DNA of 64,000 nucleotides from Flavobacterium sp. 1 (GTDB taxonomy: Bacteria; Bacteroidota; Bacteroidia; Flavobacteriales; Flavobacteriaceae), in contig NZ_PGER01000001.1 of assembly GCF_002797935.1 (NCBI RefSeq), forward strand, positions 4,030,001 to 4,094,000. The letters run 5' to 3'. The notes below the pieces were generated by a model, which was not told where the DNA came from, did not search any database, and saw nothing but the letters and a program-made list of their open reading frames with translations. Position numbers and translations under genes: made by a program. Shown one piece after another: positions 43,835 to 52,448 of the stretch. The stretch's first letter is position 1. The number at the start of each line of letters is the position of its first letter.

Positions 43835-45190
43835 TTATTCTAAAATTTTATATATTTTATCTGACAATCTAATTCTAAAAGGAACTTCAAAAGTAACTTT
43901 GTCACCAATCTTAGCAGTTGCGGTTGCGGCTCCGTCAACTATCATTTTTTCTAAAACCAATTCCTGATTACCCGTTGTTGGTCCAGAAATTAAGATTTTA
44001 TCTCCGCTGTTTACTTCGTGATTTTCAACCGTAAACTGTCCTACCTGTGGTTTTACATAATAATGTTCCGCTTTTCCAAGAAGTGCTTTTTTAACTTTTC
44101 CTTTTTGACGAATATCCGCAGGTTTTTGCTTCGCCTTTTCGTTTACACTCAGGTCGCCGGAATGTTTGAATCTAAGGTTTTCAGATTTCCCTTTTCTGAA
44201 AACTTTATTCCCAACTTGTTGTCCAGTCCTCAATCGCACCTGATCAACTAAAGGCAGGTGAATAATGTCCAAGCATTCCGTAGAACAGCAGTTTTCCATA
44301 GCCGTTTTGCAATCATCACATTGGATGAATAACAAATGGCATCCGTCATTCTCACAATTGGTATGATTGTCGCATGGTTTTCCGCATTGGTGGCATTGCG
44401 AAACAATATCATCTGTAATTCTTTCGCCAAGACGATTATCGAAAACGAAATTCTTTCCGATAAACTTGCTTTCCAAGCCTTCTTCTTTGATTTGCTTTGC
44501 ATAATTGATAATCCCGCCTTCCAATTGAAAAACATTCTTAAAACCCTGATGCTTAAAATAAGCACTTGCTTTCTCACAGCGGATTCCTCCGGTGCAATAC
44601 ATTACCAGATTTTTATCTTCTTTGTGGTTTTGAAGCTGTTCATTGATTATCGGTAAACTCTCTCTAAAAGTTTCTACATCTGGAGTGATGGCGTCTTTAA
44701 AATAGCCTACTTCACTTTCGTAGTGATTTCTAAAATCAACTACAATAGTGTTTGGATCATCCAAAATTTCATTGAATTCTTTGGCTTTCAAGTGAACGCC
44801 TATATCGGTTACATCAAAAGTTTCGTCGTTCAGACCGTCAGCAACAATTTTGTGGCGCACTTTGATGGTAAGTTTCAAAAACGAATGGTCATCATGTTCT
44901 ACCGCTTCATTCAAACGAATGCCTTTCATGAAATCATACACTTCCAGAGTTGCTCTAAAAGCCTCCAAATTTTCCTCAGGAATACTCATTTGGGCATTTA
45001 TTCCTTCGGTAGCGACATAAATTCGGCCTAAAGCATCGAGCTTATTCCAGGCAATAAATAAATCGTCGCGAAATTGTTTGGGATCTTGAATTTTGGCATA
45101 CGCATAGAAAGACAACGTAAGACGTTGTTTACCGGCATCATCAATCATGATGGCTCTTTCTTCTGCGCTTAAGGTGTTGTACAGTTGCAT
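43835..45190 (-). CDS. trhO: tRNA uridine hydroxylase TrhO (rhodanese family) with U32-like C-terminal domain
   Basis: 451 residues. The first ~350 are TrhO (YceA/UPF0176): N-terminal ferredoxin-like domain (LSFYAYAKIQDPKQFRDDL), rhodanese domain with active Cys in YCTGGIRCEKAS, and the Cys-rich tail CHQCGKPCDNH..CENDGCHLLFIQCDDC. Known TrhO proteins end there at about 320-350. Here a further ~70 residues (383-451) match the C-terminal domain of adjacent TrhP: 37 of 69 aligned residues identical by my count. TrhO makes 5-hydroxyuridine using O2. The pair gives both routes to the same modification in one operon. Confidence 0.88.
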   Translation of the reverse strand: MQLYNTLSAEERAIMIDDAGKQRLTLSFYAYAKIQDPKQFRDDLFIAWNKLDALGRIYVATEGINAQMSIPEENLEAFRATLEVYDFMKGIRLNEAVEHDDHSFLKLTIKVRHKIVADGLNDETFDVTDIGVHLKAKEFNEILDDPNTIVVDFRNHYESEVGYFKDAITPDVETFRESLPIINEQLQNHKEDKNLVMYCTGGIRCEKASAYFKHQGFKNVFQLEGGIINYAKQIKEEGLESKFIGKNFVFDNRLGERITDDIVSQCHQCGKPCDNHTNCENDGCHLLFIQCDDCKTAMENCCSTECLDIIHLPLVDQVRLRTGQQVGNKVFRKGKSENLRFKHSGDLSVNEKAKQKPADIRQKGKVKKALLGKAEHYYVKPQVGQFTVENHEVNSGDKILISGPTTGNQELVLEKMIVDGAATATAKIGDKVTFEVPFRIRLSDKIYKILE

Positions 45191-45403
45191 GCTATAAACA
45201 GTTTAAGTTAAGAAAAATATATGTTGATTTTAATTTACGTGCAATAAAACGTATTTGAAATCGGGCGCAAAATTAGTGAACTTTTGCGGTTTTCAAATGC
45301 AAATTAGCGGAATATTATGATTTTCCCTTTAATCTCAGTTCGGGCATTTATTTTAGGGAGCAGAAAGATTGGGCATTTTTGGTTATATGATTCCTGCTCT
45401 CCG

Positions 45404-45472
45404 TTATAATCTTGTTGCCCGAACCCCGGGCAACAAGGATTTTCACTTCGATCAGGGCTCAAAGTGATTATA
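45404..45472. repeat. REP-like extragenic palindrome
   Basis: An inner stem CTTGTTGCCCG / CGGGCAACAAG (45411-45421, 45427-45437) is nested in a larger TATAAT / ATTATA pairing, with a second small stem TCACTT / AAGTGA (45443-45448, 45462-45467). The style resembles the element at 35100-35186, with a shared GGAGAGC/GGATAGC-like phrase. Confidence 0.8.
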
Positions 45473-45599
45473 GTGCTGATTTGTTATTATTTACAATTGA
45501 ATTCCATTTAATAACCAACTTAAAAACAAATACAGAACTATATGCTGATTTTGAAGTTTTTTAAGAAAATCTTATTAATTAATCTATTCTCAAAAAAAG

Positions 45600-45607
45600 T
45601 ATATTTG
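45600..45607 (+). promoter_or_regulatory. probable -7 box of the FKBP gene
   Basis: TATATTTG fits TAnnTTTG, 26 bp before the ATG at 45634. No -33 match at good spacing. Confidence 0.5.
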
Positions 45608-45633
45608 CTATCAATAACTATTAAAATTTATTT

Positions 45634-46470
45634 ATGAAATACTCATTTTTGGCGATTATAGCCATACTTTTTATGTCTTGCAGCAACGACGATTCTAAAC
45701 CACCAATAGATTATTCGGCTCAAAATGAGGCTGAAATTAAAGCCTATATTGCCAATAACAACTTAGATGCAAAAAGAACAAATTCGGGTTTGTACTATGT
45801 GATCAATGAAGCTGGAACAGGCAAACAGCCTACAGCAACTTCAAACGTGACGGTGGCTTACAAAGGTTATTATACTGACAAAAAGGCTTTTGGTCAAAGT
45901 ACAGATGCTGGTATTACTGCTAATTTACAAGGAATGATAACAGGTTGGATTGAAGGAATTCCTTTTTTTAAAGAAGGAGGAAGCGGTATTCTTTTGATAC
46001 CAGCGCACTTGGCTTATGGAAGTGATGAATCTCGGGGTATTCCAGCTGGTTCTGTTTTGATTTTTGAAATCAAATTAATTTCGGTTGAATATAGCGCTGC
46101 CAATGATGCAGAAATTGTAAAATATATTGCAGACAATAAACTAAATGCTGTAAAAACAGCTTCTGGTTTGTATTATGTAATTGATGAAGCTGGAACAGGT
46201 AAACAGCCTACAGCAACCTCGAATGTCACTGTTGCCTACAAAGGTTATTTTACGAACAAAACTGTTTTTGATCAAAGTACTGCCAACGGTGTTTCTTTTA
46301 ATTTACAACAAGTAATTAAAGGCTGGACAGAAGGAATCCCTTATTTTAAAGAAGGAGGCAGCGGAAAGCTTCTGATACCTGCTACTTTGGGCTATGGAAG
46401 TAACAATTACAGTACTATTCCAGGCGGTTCGGTTTTAATTTTTGATATTAAACTAATTTCAGTTAACTAG
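45634..46470 (+). CDS. double-domain FKBP-type peptidyl-prolyl isomerase lipoprotein
   Basis: 278 residues. Lipoprotein signal (AILFMSCSND, lipobox Cys near residue 16). Two FKBP domains in tandem (about 35-150 and 155-278), each with the family sequence GLYYVI-EAGTGKQPTATSNVTVAYKGY then GW-EGIP-FKEGGSG-LLIPA-LAYGS. The two repeats are nearly identical over their first ~45 residues, so this is a recent internal duplication. It isomerises Xaa-Pro bonds in proteins in the periplasm. Confidence 0.92.
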   Translation: MKYSFLAIIAILFMSCSNDDSKPPIDYSAQNEAEIKAYIANNNLDAKRTNSGLYYVINEAGTGKQPTATSNVTVAYKGYYTDKKAFGQSTDAGITANLQGMITGWIEGIPFFKEGGSGILLIPAHLAYGSDESRGIPAGSVLIFEIKLISVEYSAANDAEIVKYIADNKLNAVKTASGLYYVIDEAGTGKQPTATSNVTVAYKGYFTNKTVFDQSTANGVSFNLQQVIKGWTEGIPYFKEGGSGKLLIPATLGYGSNNYSTIPGGSVLIFDIKLISVN

Positions 46471-46493
46471 ATTTTAGTTTAAAAGTAATATAG

Positions 46494-46527
46494 AAGCCTC
46501 GCATTATGTGAGGCTTTTAATTTTTTA
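46494..46527 (+). terminator. terminator of the FKBP gene
   Basis: AAGCCTC (46494-46500) / GAGGCTT (46510-46516), 7-bp stem with 9-nt loop, then a T-rich tail. 24 bp past the stop. Confidence 0.75.
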
Positions 46528-46534
46528 TAAATGT

Positions 46535-46617
46535 ATAGTCCTAAAATAAGTTGACACAAAAGTTGACTTAGTATGAAAAACGAAGATGTTAAGAGTGCTT
46601 TAAAACTGCAGACCAAA
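46535..46617 (+). other. possible remnant of an IS end and transposase start
   Basis: A stretch CCTAAAATAAGTTGACACA followed by an ATG at 46573 and codons for MKNEDVKSALKLQTKS resembles the end and leader of an IS3-like insertion sequence as I recall. The frame stops being transposase-like at once and runs into the next gene. Weak, from memory. Confidence 0.25.
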
Positions 46618-47064
46618 TCAGCTTTTAGTCATTTCTATATGTGGGATATCATCTTCAAAAGACATTTCGCTTGTCTGCACAAAACCATGCTTCTCATAGA
46701 AATTTTTAAGGTATAATTGAGCTCCAATAGTAATTTGGCTTTCGCCAAAGTACTCTAAGATTCCAGCAATAGCATTTTCCATCAGATCATGACCCCATTT
46801 TCTATCTCTATAATCCGAATCTACAGTAACTCTTCCAATCGATGCATTATCAAAAGAAACACCGGCTTTGAAAAGTCTGGCATGTGCCACAATTTTATCT
46901 TCATAAACGCCAAAAAGATGTAATGCGGTTTTATCCTTGCCGTCCATATCAAGATAAACGCAGTTTTGCTCCACTACAAAGATTCTGCTTCGCAATTGGA
47001 GTATATCATATAACTCGGTTACAGTTAATGCCTCAAAGGGCTTTATTTTCCATTCTATAGACAT
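46618..47064 (-). CDS. ElaA-type GNAT acetyltransferase
   Basis: 148 residues matching the ElaA family: ELYDILQLRSRIFVVEQNCVYLDMDGKD, RVTVDSDYRDRKWGHDLM (acetyl-CoA loop), and QLYLKNFYEKHGFVQTS. ElaA proteins are predicted acyltransferases with no firm substrate. The gene is monocistronic, convergent with the FKBP gene. Confidence 0.88.
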   Translation of the reverse strand: MSIEWKIKPFEALTVTELYDILQLRSRIFVVEQNCVYLDMDGKDKTALHLFGVYEDKIVAHARLFKAGVSFDNASIGRVTVDSDYRDRKWGHDLMENAIAGILEYFGESQITIGAQLYLKNFYEKHGFVQTSEMSFEDDIPHIEMTKS

Positions 47065-47135
47065 TGATGAAATTCGTTATTGTTTTAAATAGCAAATATA
47101 AACCTCAAAAATAAAAAATGATAAAGAAATAAAAA

Positions 47136-48110
47136 TCAATTTATCTTTATGCCTTTAATAATCGATTCCAATTCATGCATATAATCACGTTGCTCCCTAG
47201 ATGGAATGTAGCAAAATCCTTCCAGATAAATGATTCTGTTATTTTTTGAATCTACAATCAGATAATTTACAAAAGCACCAAACATGAAGCTGTCTCTCAA
47301 TCGCCATGTTCCTTTAGTTTCATAAGCTTGTTTACCGTCAAGAGTAATCTGTGACTGGTAAAGAGGATATGACTTGTCAATATACAGACTGGAAGTAGGC
47401 TCTTTGCCTTTTATGTACAAAGTTCCTATGGAATCGTGCACTTTTATAACTTTATCCAGCACATTGCCCTCCAAACTAATAGTGCTCGTTGGCAATTGCG
47501 TAATCAGTAAACTGGTGCTTCCGCTTGGAAATTCACTTTTGAGCCAAACAAAACTCCTATTCTTTAAAGCATACGAATAATTTTTGGGAATTTTTAATGT
47601 GAGCTTAAATTGCTTTTGGATTGTTTTTGTGTCTGCTAAAGAATCATTCAGCAAAAGCTGATGTGCCTTGATTTCTCCCTCTTGAATGATTTTAATAATC
47701 TGTGGCGATCTTTTTTCAATAAGATTCGATAAATCCGAAAGGGTCCTTCCTGTAATATGGATTACATTTTGAGGAATGGCGTATTGATTTTTATTAATTG
47801 TAAAACTATTCTTTTCCCCTTGTTTAACAACAATGATTGTTCTGCTTTTGGTAACAAAACCTTCCATTACGTTAATAGGATACTGATTGATGTCAAATTC
47901 AGGCTCTTCTTTGGACAAACCTTCAACTGGACTGGCAAATTTATTCCGAATACTGTCGCCAATAATGCCATTCCACAATTGATCATCAATAACTACCGAA
48001 ATAGTGTTGATTTTACCAGTCGATTTTCTTGGCATATCGTCTTCTTGCTTTTTACAGGAAAAAAACAAAAGCGATAAAAAATAAAAAAATAAAAAAAGGT
48101 TTTTATTCAT
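47136..48110 (-). CDS. DUF4837-family lipoprotein
   Basis: 324 residues. Lipobox SLLFFSC near residue 19, then a KKQEDD linker. Matches DUF4837, a family confined to Bacteroidetes: GKINTISVVIDDQLWNGIIGDSIRNKFASPVEGLSKEEPEF, IIVVKQGEKNSFT, and a C-terminal FCYIPSREQRDYMHELESIIKGI. Envelope protein of unknown role. It is near the lytic transglycosylase gene on the same strand, a common pairing in flavobacteria. Confidence 0.85.
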   Translation of the reverse strand: MNKNLFLFFYFLSLLFFSCKKQEDDMPRKSTGKINTISVVIDDQLWNGIIGDSIRNKFASPVEGLSKEEPEFDINQYPINVMEGFVTKSRTIIVVKQGEKNSFTINKNQYAIPQNVIHITGRTLSDLSNLIEKRSPQIIKIIQEGEIKAHQLLLNDSLADTKTIQKQFKLTLKIPKNYSYALKNRSFVWLKSEFPSGSTSLLITQLPTSTISLEGNVLDKVIKVHDSIGTLYIKGKEPTSSLYIDKSYPLYQSQITLDGKQAYETKGTWRLRDSFMFGAFVNYLIVDSKNNRIIYLEGFCYIPSREQRDYMHELESIIKGIKIN

Positions 48111-48158
48111 TGATTGGGCAATTAATCATCAAAAATAAAAAAAGCCTTTTGAAAAATT

Positions 48159-48824
48159 TTAGTTTTCTTCTTTAGAAATACTTTTTAATCGAATATTTCT
48201 AAAATCAACTGGGGACCCTTCATAATTCAAAGAAATTTTCCCCTCTTTGGAAGAAGCTCCCACACATTCATTTACTAATTTTCCATTCAAATATTGGGTG
48301 ATTTTTCCATTGAATGAGTGAATCAAAACTTGATTCCATTCACCGTAAGAATTTTCGTTGGCGCTAAATTTAGGCGAAGTCACGCTTGCGCCGGCTTCCA
48401 CTAATTTTCCGTTTACTATTGCAGTTACATTATCTAAAAAAATGAAGTCTCCAGTAGTATTCTCTTTCATTTGGAACTGAATTCCTTTTGGCCAGATGTT
48501 ATCAGGTGAATCTGCTGGTATGTTGTACATCACACCGCTGTTTTTTTTTGCTTTGCCTTTATTGAATTTCTCTTCAATGTTCCATCTGAATTCTAAAGTA
48601 AGCTCAAAGTTTTTATAGCTTTTATTGGTCATCAAATAGCCAATGTTATCACCATGCATACGAATCATTTCATCGGTAAACTCATAGACTTCCGAGGGCT
48701 TAATTCTTTGCGTGTTTGTTTTAGTAAAAGCATACCAATCATTCTCCGAGAAATTTTTATCTTGAACAGCACACGAATTTAATAGCAGAAGAAGTGCAAA
48801 AGCTAAGGCGGTTTTTTTAAACAT
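48159..48824 (-). CDS. DUF1080 (3-keto-disaccharide hydrolase-like) lipoprotein
   Basis: 221 residues. A lipobox LLLLNSC is followed by a concanavalin-like β-sandwich typical for DUF1080: LMTNKSYKNFELTLEFRWNIEEK, KKNSGVMYNIP, NSYGEWNQVLIHSFNGKITQYLNGKLVNE and a DFRNIRLK end. The family acts on 3-keto-glycosides or related sugars in the periplasm; this member is single-domain. Located between the DUF4837 and transglycosylase genes. Confidence 0.88.
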   Translation of the reverse strand: MFKKTALAFALLLLLNSCAVQDKNFSENDWYAFTKTNTQRIKPSEVYEFTDEMIRMHGDNIGYLMTNKSYKNFELTLEFRWNIEEKFNKGKAKKNSGVMYNIPADSPDNIWPKGIQFQMKENTTGDFIFLDNVTAIVNGKLVEAGASVTSPKFSANENSYGEWNQVLIHSFNGKITQYLNGKLVNECVGASSKEGKISLNYEGSPVDFRNIRLKSISKEEN

Positions 48825-48848
48825 TAAGGTGAAATTTTAAAACGAAGA

Positions 48849-50882
48849 CTATCCTTTTATTTTTAAACCCATACCAGGTTTTAAATCATCTCCAGAGATA
48901 TTGTTCCATTTTTGTAAATCAGATACTGTAACTCCAGGATATTTTTTTGAAATACTAAATAAAGAATCTCCTTTTTGAACTAAATAATTGGCTTCATCAT
49001 TTTTTGAAGAAGCAGTCGTTTCTCTTTTCTTGAATGAATCCGCAGTAGCATTATTAGTGTTTATAGCTACCTCATTTTTGGCAACAACCAAAACATTACC
49101 AAGAGCAATATTATTGGAGTGCAAATTGTTCCAGTTTTTTAAATCAACAACTGATGAACCAAATTTTTTGGCAATACTTCCAAGATTATCTCCTTTTTGA
49201 ACTTCATATTTGATATCTCTCAACTCAGCAGCAACTACAGCAACTGCCACATTTGTTTCAACAACAGCATTGCTTACTTGTATGGAAACGCCTAATTTCA
49301 AGTTTGCAGAACTTAAATGGTTCCACTCTTTTATTTCGGCAACTGTAGTATTGTATTTTTTGGCAATACTGTTCAGATTATCTCCTTTTTGAACAACATA
49401 GAAATTAGCAGCATTGGCAACCAATGTATCCTTTTTATCAACAGCCGCTTTAGATTCTGCTGTTGCAACACTCGTGTTGTCTTTTACAATAATGGCTTTG
49501 TTTTTATCCAGATTGGATGCCAAAGATGCATTAGAATCCATATCTTTTTCAATAATAATTTTTAAAGATTTTCCAGAAGCGACAGCATTACTTTTAATGT
49601 GATTCCATTTTTTCAAATCAGAAACAGCCACATTGTTATTCTTGGCAATTTCACTTAGATTATCACCTTTTTTAACTTTATAATATTTAACCTTATTATT
49701 AGAAGCTAAAGCGGTCGAATCTTTTATAAAAGTTGCTTTTTTGCATTGATTGGTTTTCTCTCTTTTGTCAATTTCGTATTGAACATAAGCATATATTTTA
49801 TCCTCATTAGAAGTAAAAACACCCACTTTGCAAGAAGGAAGCGTCAAATAATGGCTTTTGCCAGCATAATTAGGAATCACATTTCGTTTGTATGATGGAT
49901 TTAATGCCTGTAATTGTTCAATTGGAATATCTAATAAATTAGAAATCTGAGCAAAAGACATTTCTTTTTTAACCATTACAGTATCGGTTGCAAAATGTCT
50001 GACCAAAGCTTTTTTAGGATTAATGCCATGTTCTTTATGGTACTCGTAAATGTACATTGTAGCAAGAAAAGCGGGAACATAACCTTGGGTTTCCTGTGGT
50101 AAATATTTTTTGATGTTCCAAAAATTTTGCAGTCCGCCAGAACGGCGAATCGCCTTAGTTACATTTCCTGGTCCTGAATTATAAGAAGCTAAAACCAGAT
50201 CCCAATCATTGAAAACAGTAAACATGTTGGTCATATATTGAGCCGCTGCGGCAGATGCTTTTAAAGGATCTGAACGTTCATCTATGTAAGAATCAATATT
50301 TAAATTATACTGTTTACCAGTATTATACATGAATTGCCATAATCCTGTAGCACCAACTCTGGATACGGCCATTGGATTTAATGCAGATTCGACTACAGCT
50401 AAGTATTTAATCTCTAAAGGAACATTTTGTTTAGCCAGTGCCTCTTCAAAAATTGGGAAATAATATTGAGCAACTGCCATTTGATTAGCAAAAGCCTTTT
50501 TTCTGTTTTTAAGGAATGACTTAATTAAATTCTCTAAACCTTGATTGTATTCTATATTAAAAGGAGATTTGGCATCCATTGCAGCTAGCCTTGCTTTCAA
50601 CAATTCAGTAGGCAGCTCTTTATCAATATCCTTATCAACATTTACAGTATTAATTTCAGTAGCTAAATCATTATAGATATCTAAAGAAGTACCAATTTGA
50701 TTCATCCATAAACTATCGGTTTTTACAGTACGATCATATTTTACAAAAGAATTTTTTATTGAATCTAAATAAGAAATTGGTTTTTGGACACTTCCAATTT
50801 CCGAATTTTCTACAGTATTCTGAGAAAATGCACAAACAGTAAGCATTAGAAAAAAAGAAAGTGTGGTATTTTTTATTTTCAT
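48849..50882 (-). CDS. LysM lytic transglycosylase (MltD-like)
   Basis: 677 residues. A signal peptide precedes a lytic transglycosylase domain (about 155-300) with catalytic Glu in VVESALNPMAVSR, GATGLWQFM, and ASYNSGPGNV. Then come four LysM domains (roughly 397-440, 489-531, 557-600, 630-675), each with a KKGD- or QKGD-type start, separated by acidic/Ala-rich linkers. It cleaves the glycan strands of peptidoglycan. It is divergent from the IS630 element inserted upstream. Confidence 0.94.
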   Translation of the reverse strand: MKIKNTTLSFFLMLTVCAFSQNTVENSEIGSVQKPISYLDSIKNSFVKYDRTVKTDSLWMNQIGTSLDIYNDLATEINTVNVDKDIDKELPTELLKARLAAMDAKSPFNIEYNQGLENLIKSFLKNRKKAFANQMAVAQYYFPIFEEALAKQNVPLEIKYLAVVESALNPMAVSRVGATGLWQFMYNTGKQYNLNIDSYIDERSDPLKASAAAAQYMTNMFTVFNDWDLVLASYNSGPGNVTKAIRRSGGLQNFWNIKKYLPQETQGYVPAFLATMYIYEYHKEHGINPKKALVRHFATDTVMVKKEMSFAQISNLLDIPIEQLQALNPSYKRNVIPNYAGKSHYLTLPSCKVGVFTSNEDKIYAYVQYEIDKREKTNQCKKATFIKDSTALASNNKVKYYKVKKGDNLSEIAKNNNVAVSDLKKWNHIKSNAVASGKSLKIIIEKDMDSNASLASNLDKNKAIIVKDNTSVATAESKAAVDKKDTLVANAANFYVVQKGDNLNSIAKKYNTTVAEIKEWNHLSSANLKLGVSIQVSNAVVETNVAVAVVAAELRDIKYEVQKGDNLGSIAKKFGSSVVDLKNWNNLHSNNIALGNVLVVAKNEVAINTNNATADSFKKRETTASSKNDEANYLVQKGDSLFSISKKYPGVTVSDLQKWNNISGDDLKPGMGLKIKG

Positions 50883-51124
50883 AACAGTAGTTTAATTTGC
50901 TATTATTCAAGTTGTTACAAGTGCAATTTATGCAAACTTAGAATCAATTTTCTAAAAAAAAACATAAATAATGTTAAAAATACAAAAAAAATCGACATTT
51001 AACGTAATTTTTAGTCATTTGTGAGTAAATAATTTCAAAAAATGCAATAAAAACAATTTTAAAAATATTCCTGTTTCTAAAATTAATAAATTTAAAATGT
51101 TAAAAAATGATTTCAAATATGTAA

Positions 51125-52284
51125 TACCAAACAAAAATATAATAAATACCAATTTTGATAATTGTTTTTTTTAGATTACATTTGGACTATATTATAACAG
51201 TGATCATGGCACATCCAAAAATTTTGGTAATTAAGGAAACTGAAAAAGAGATTAAAAATCTACTTAAGCAATCTATTCCATTTATTGGACAACGCTTGAG
51301 AGTACTTTTAATTTTGAAGCAAAATGAAGAAACAGGGATTTCTAGACGTGAAGTTGCTAAATTAGCAGGGGTTGACCCAAACAGTGTTCAGAAATGGCGG
51401 ACATTATACCTCAATTCTGGAATTGATGGTTTGATTAAACATGGAAAAACAGGCTTCAAGCCATCTGTTTTTAATGCTGCTGAACACACGATGTTGGAAA
51501 CAAAACTCAATAACCCTCAAAATGGGCTTCAAGGTTATGTAGAATTAAAAGATTGGATTGAAAAAGAAACTGGAAAAAGCTTTAATTACAACACCTTGCT
51601 TTATTACTGCATCAGAAATTTTAAATCAAGTGTAAAAGTTGCCCGCAAAAGTCATGTCAAAAAAGATGAAGACCTAGGAAGCTCTTTTAAAAAGACTTCG
51701 GAAGAATCTGTCAAGAAACAGCACTAAATGCTGTAGGCGATTTTAGCTCTGTAAATTTATATTTTCAAGATGAGTCACGTTTTGGCTTATTTACTCGAAA
51801 TGGAAAATCAGTTACTGCAATTAGGGTTAAACCAATTTGCACTTTCCAACAAGTTTTTAAATCAACATGGCTTTCTGGGGCTTTTTCGCCCATAACAGGG
51901 GATCATTTTCAATTAATACTTCCACATTGCAACACTGATAATTTTCAAATTTTTCTAAATAATTTTTCAAAAGAAAACCCCAAAGAACTCAAAATAATGG
52001 TATTGGATAATGGGCGATTCCATAAGGCTAAAAGATTGATCGTTCCAGAAAATATTGTTTTGGTTTTCCTGCCACCATATAGCCCGGAACTTAATCCAGC
52101 CGAAAAAATGTGGGCAAAATACAAAAGAGAATTTTCTAATAAATTTTATAATTCAATCGAAGATGTAGAAGATTTCATTATTACTGCAGTTAAAAACACA
52201 AGTAAAAAAGAGGTAATGAGTATCTGTGGTTATGCCTACGTCTTTTTAGATCAAATTTGGTCTAAAAATTAAATGCGTTTGGTA
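51125..52284 (+). mobile_element. IS630-family insertion sequence, ~1.16 kb
   Basis: Bounded by TACCAAAC (51125-51132) and GTTTGGTA (52277-52284), with TA at each tip as expected for a TA-targeting IS630 element. A second inner pair (ACCAATTTTGAT near 51147 and its imperfect complement near 52252) makes each end bipartite. It carries one transposase split by a frameshift. It sits in the spacer between the lytic transglycosylase gene and pgk, damaging no gene. Confidence 0.75.
51206..52272 (+). CDS. IS630-family transposase in two frames
   Basis: ORF A (51206-51727, MAHPKILVIKE onward) supplies the N-terminal HTH (SRREVAKLAGVDPNSVQKW). ORF B continues in the -1 frame to 52272 and has the DDE residues: Asp in FQDESRFGLF, Asp in LDNGRFHKAK and Glu in LNPAEKMW. 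The join is at TTTTAAAAAG (51685-51694), where AAA AAG could slip back by one. A programmed -1 shift as in other IS630 elements, or a simple decay mutation, are both possible. If the shift occurs the product is about 355 aa. Confidence 0.85.
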
Positions 52285-52345
52285 TAAATTAAAAAAACAG
52301 ACTGAAGTGTAATAACGCAAAATACTGATATATAGTATACTATAC

Positions 52346-52388
52346 AAAAAAAACCTTCAGTTACTTATTTGCAACTAAAGGTTTTTTA
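52346..52388 (-). terminator. terminator of pgk
   Basis: AAACCTTCAGTT and AACTAAAGGTTT pair with a one-base bulge around ACTTATTTGC, flanked by A-rich and T-rich runs. On the minus strand it ends the pgk transcript about 60 bp past its stop. Confidence 0.7.
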
Positions 52389-52448
52389 AAAAATATAATT
52401 AGATTATTTAAAATTCAAAAATATCAAATCGATGAAAATACGAACAGT

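Larger units (their letters stand above)
45191..45633. other. gene-free spacer with a REP-like cruciform
   Basis: A 443-bp spacer between the divergent trhO and FKBP genes. It holds a palindromic element (45404-45472) and a -7 box close to the FKBP gene. No coding fragment recognised. Confidence 0.5.

Noticed and set aside
51155..51205. Transposase start at 51155
   Set aside because: The extra 17 residues are unlike the family and overlap the inner terminal motif; MAHPK at 51206 is better.
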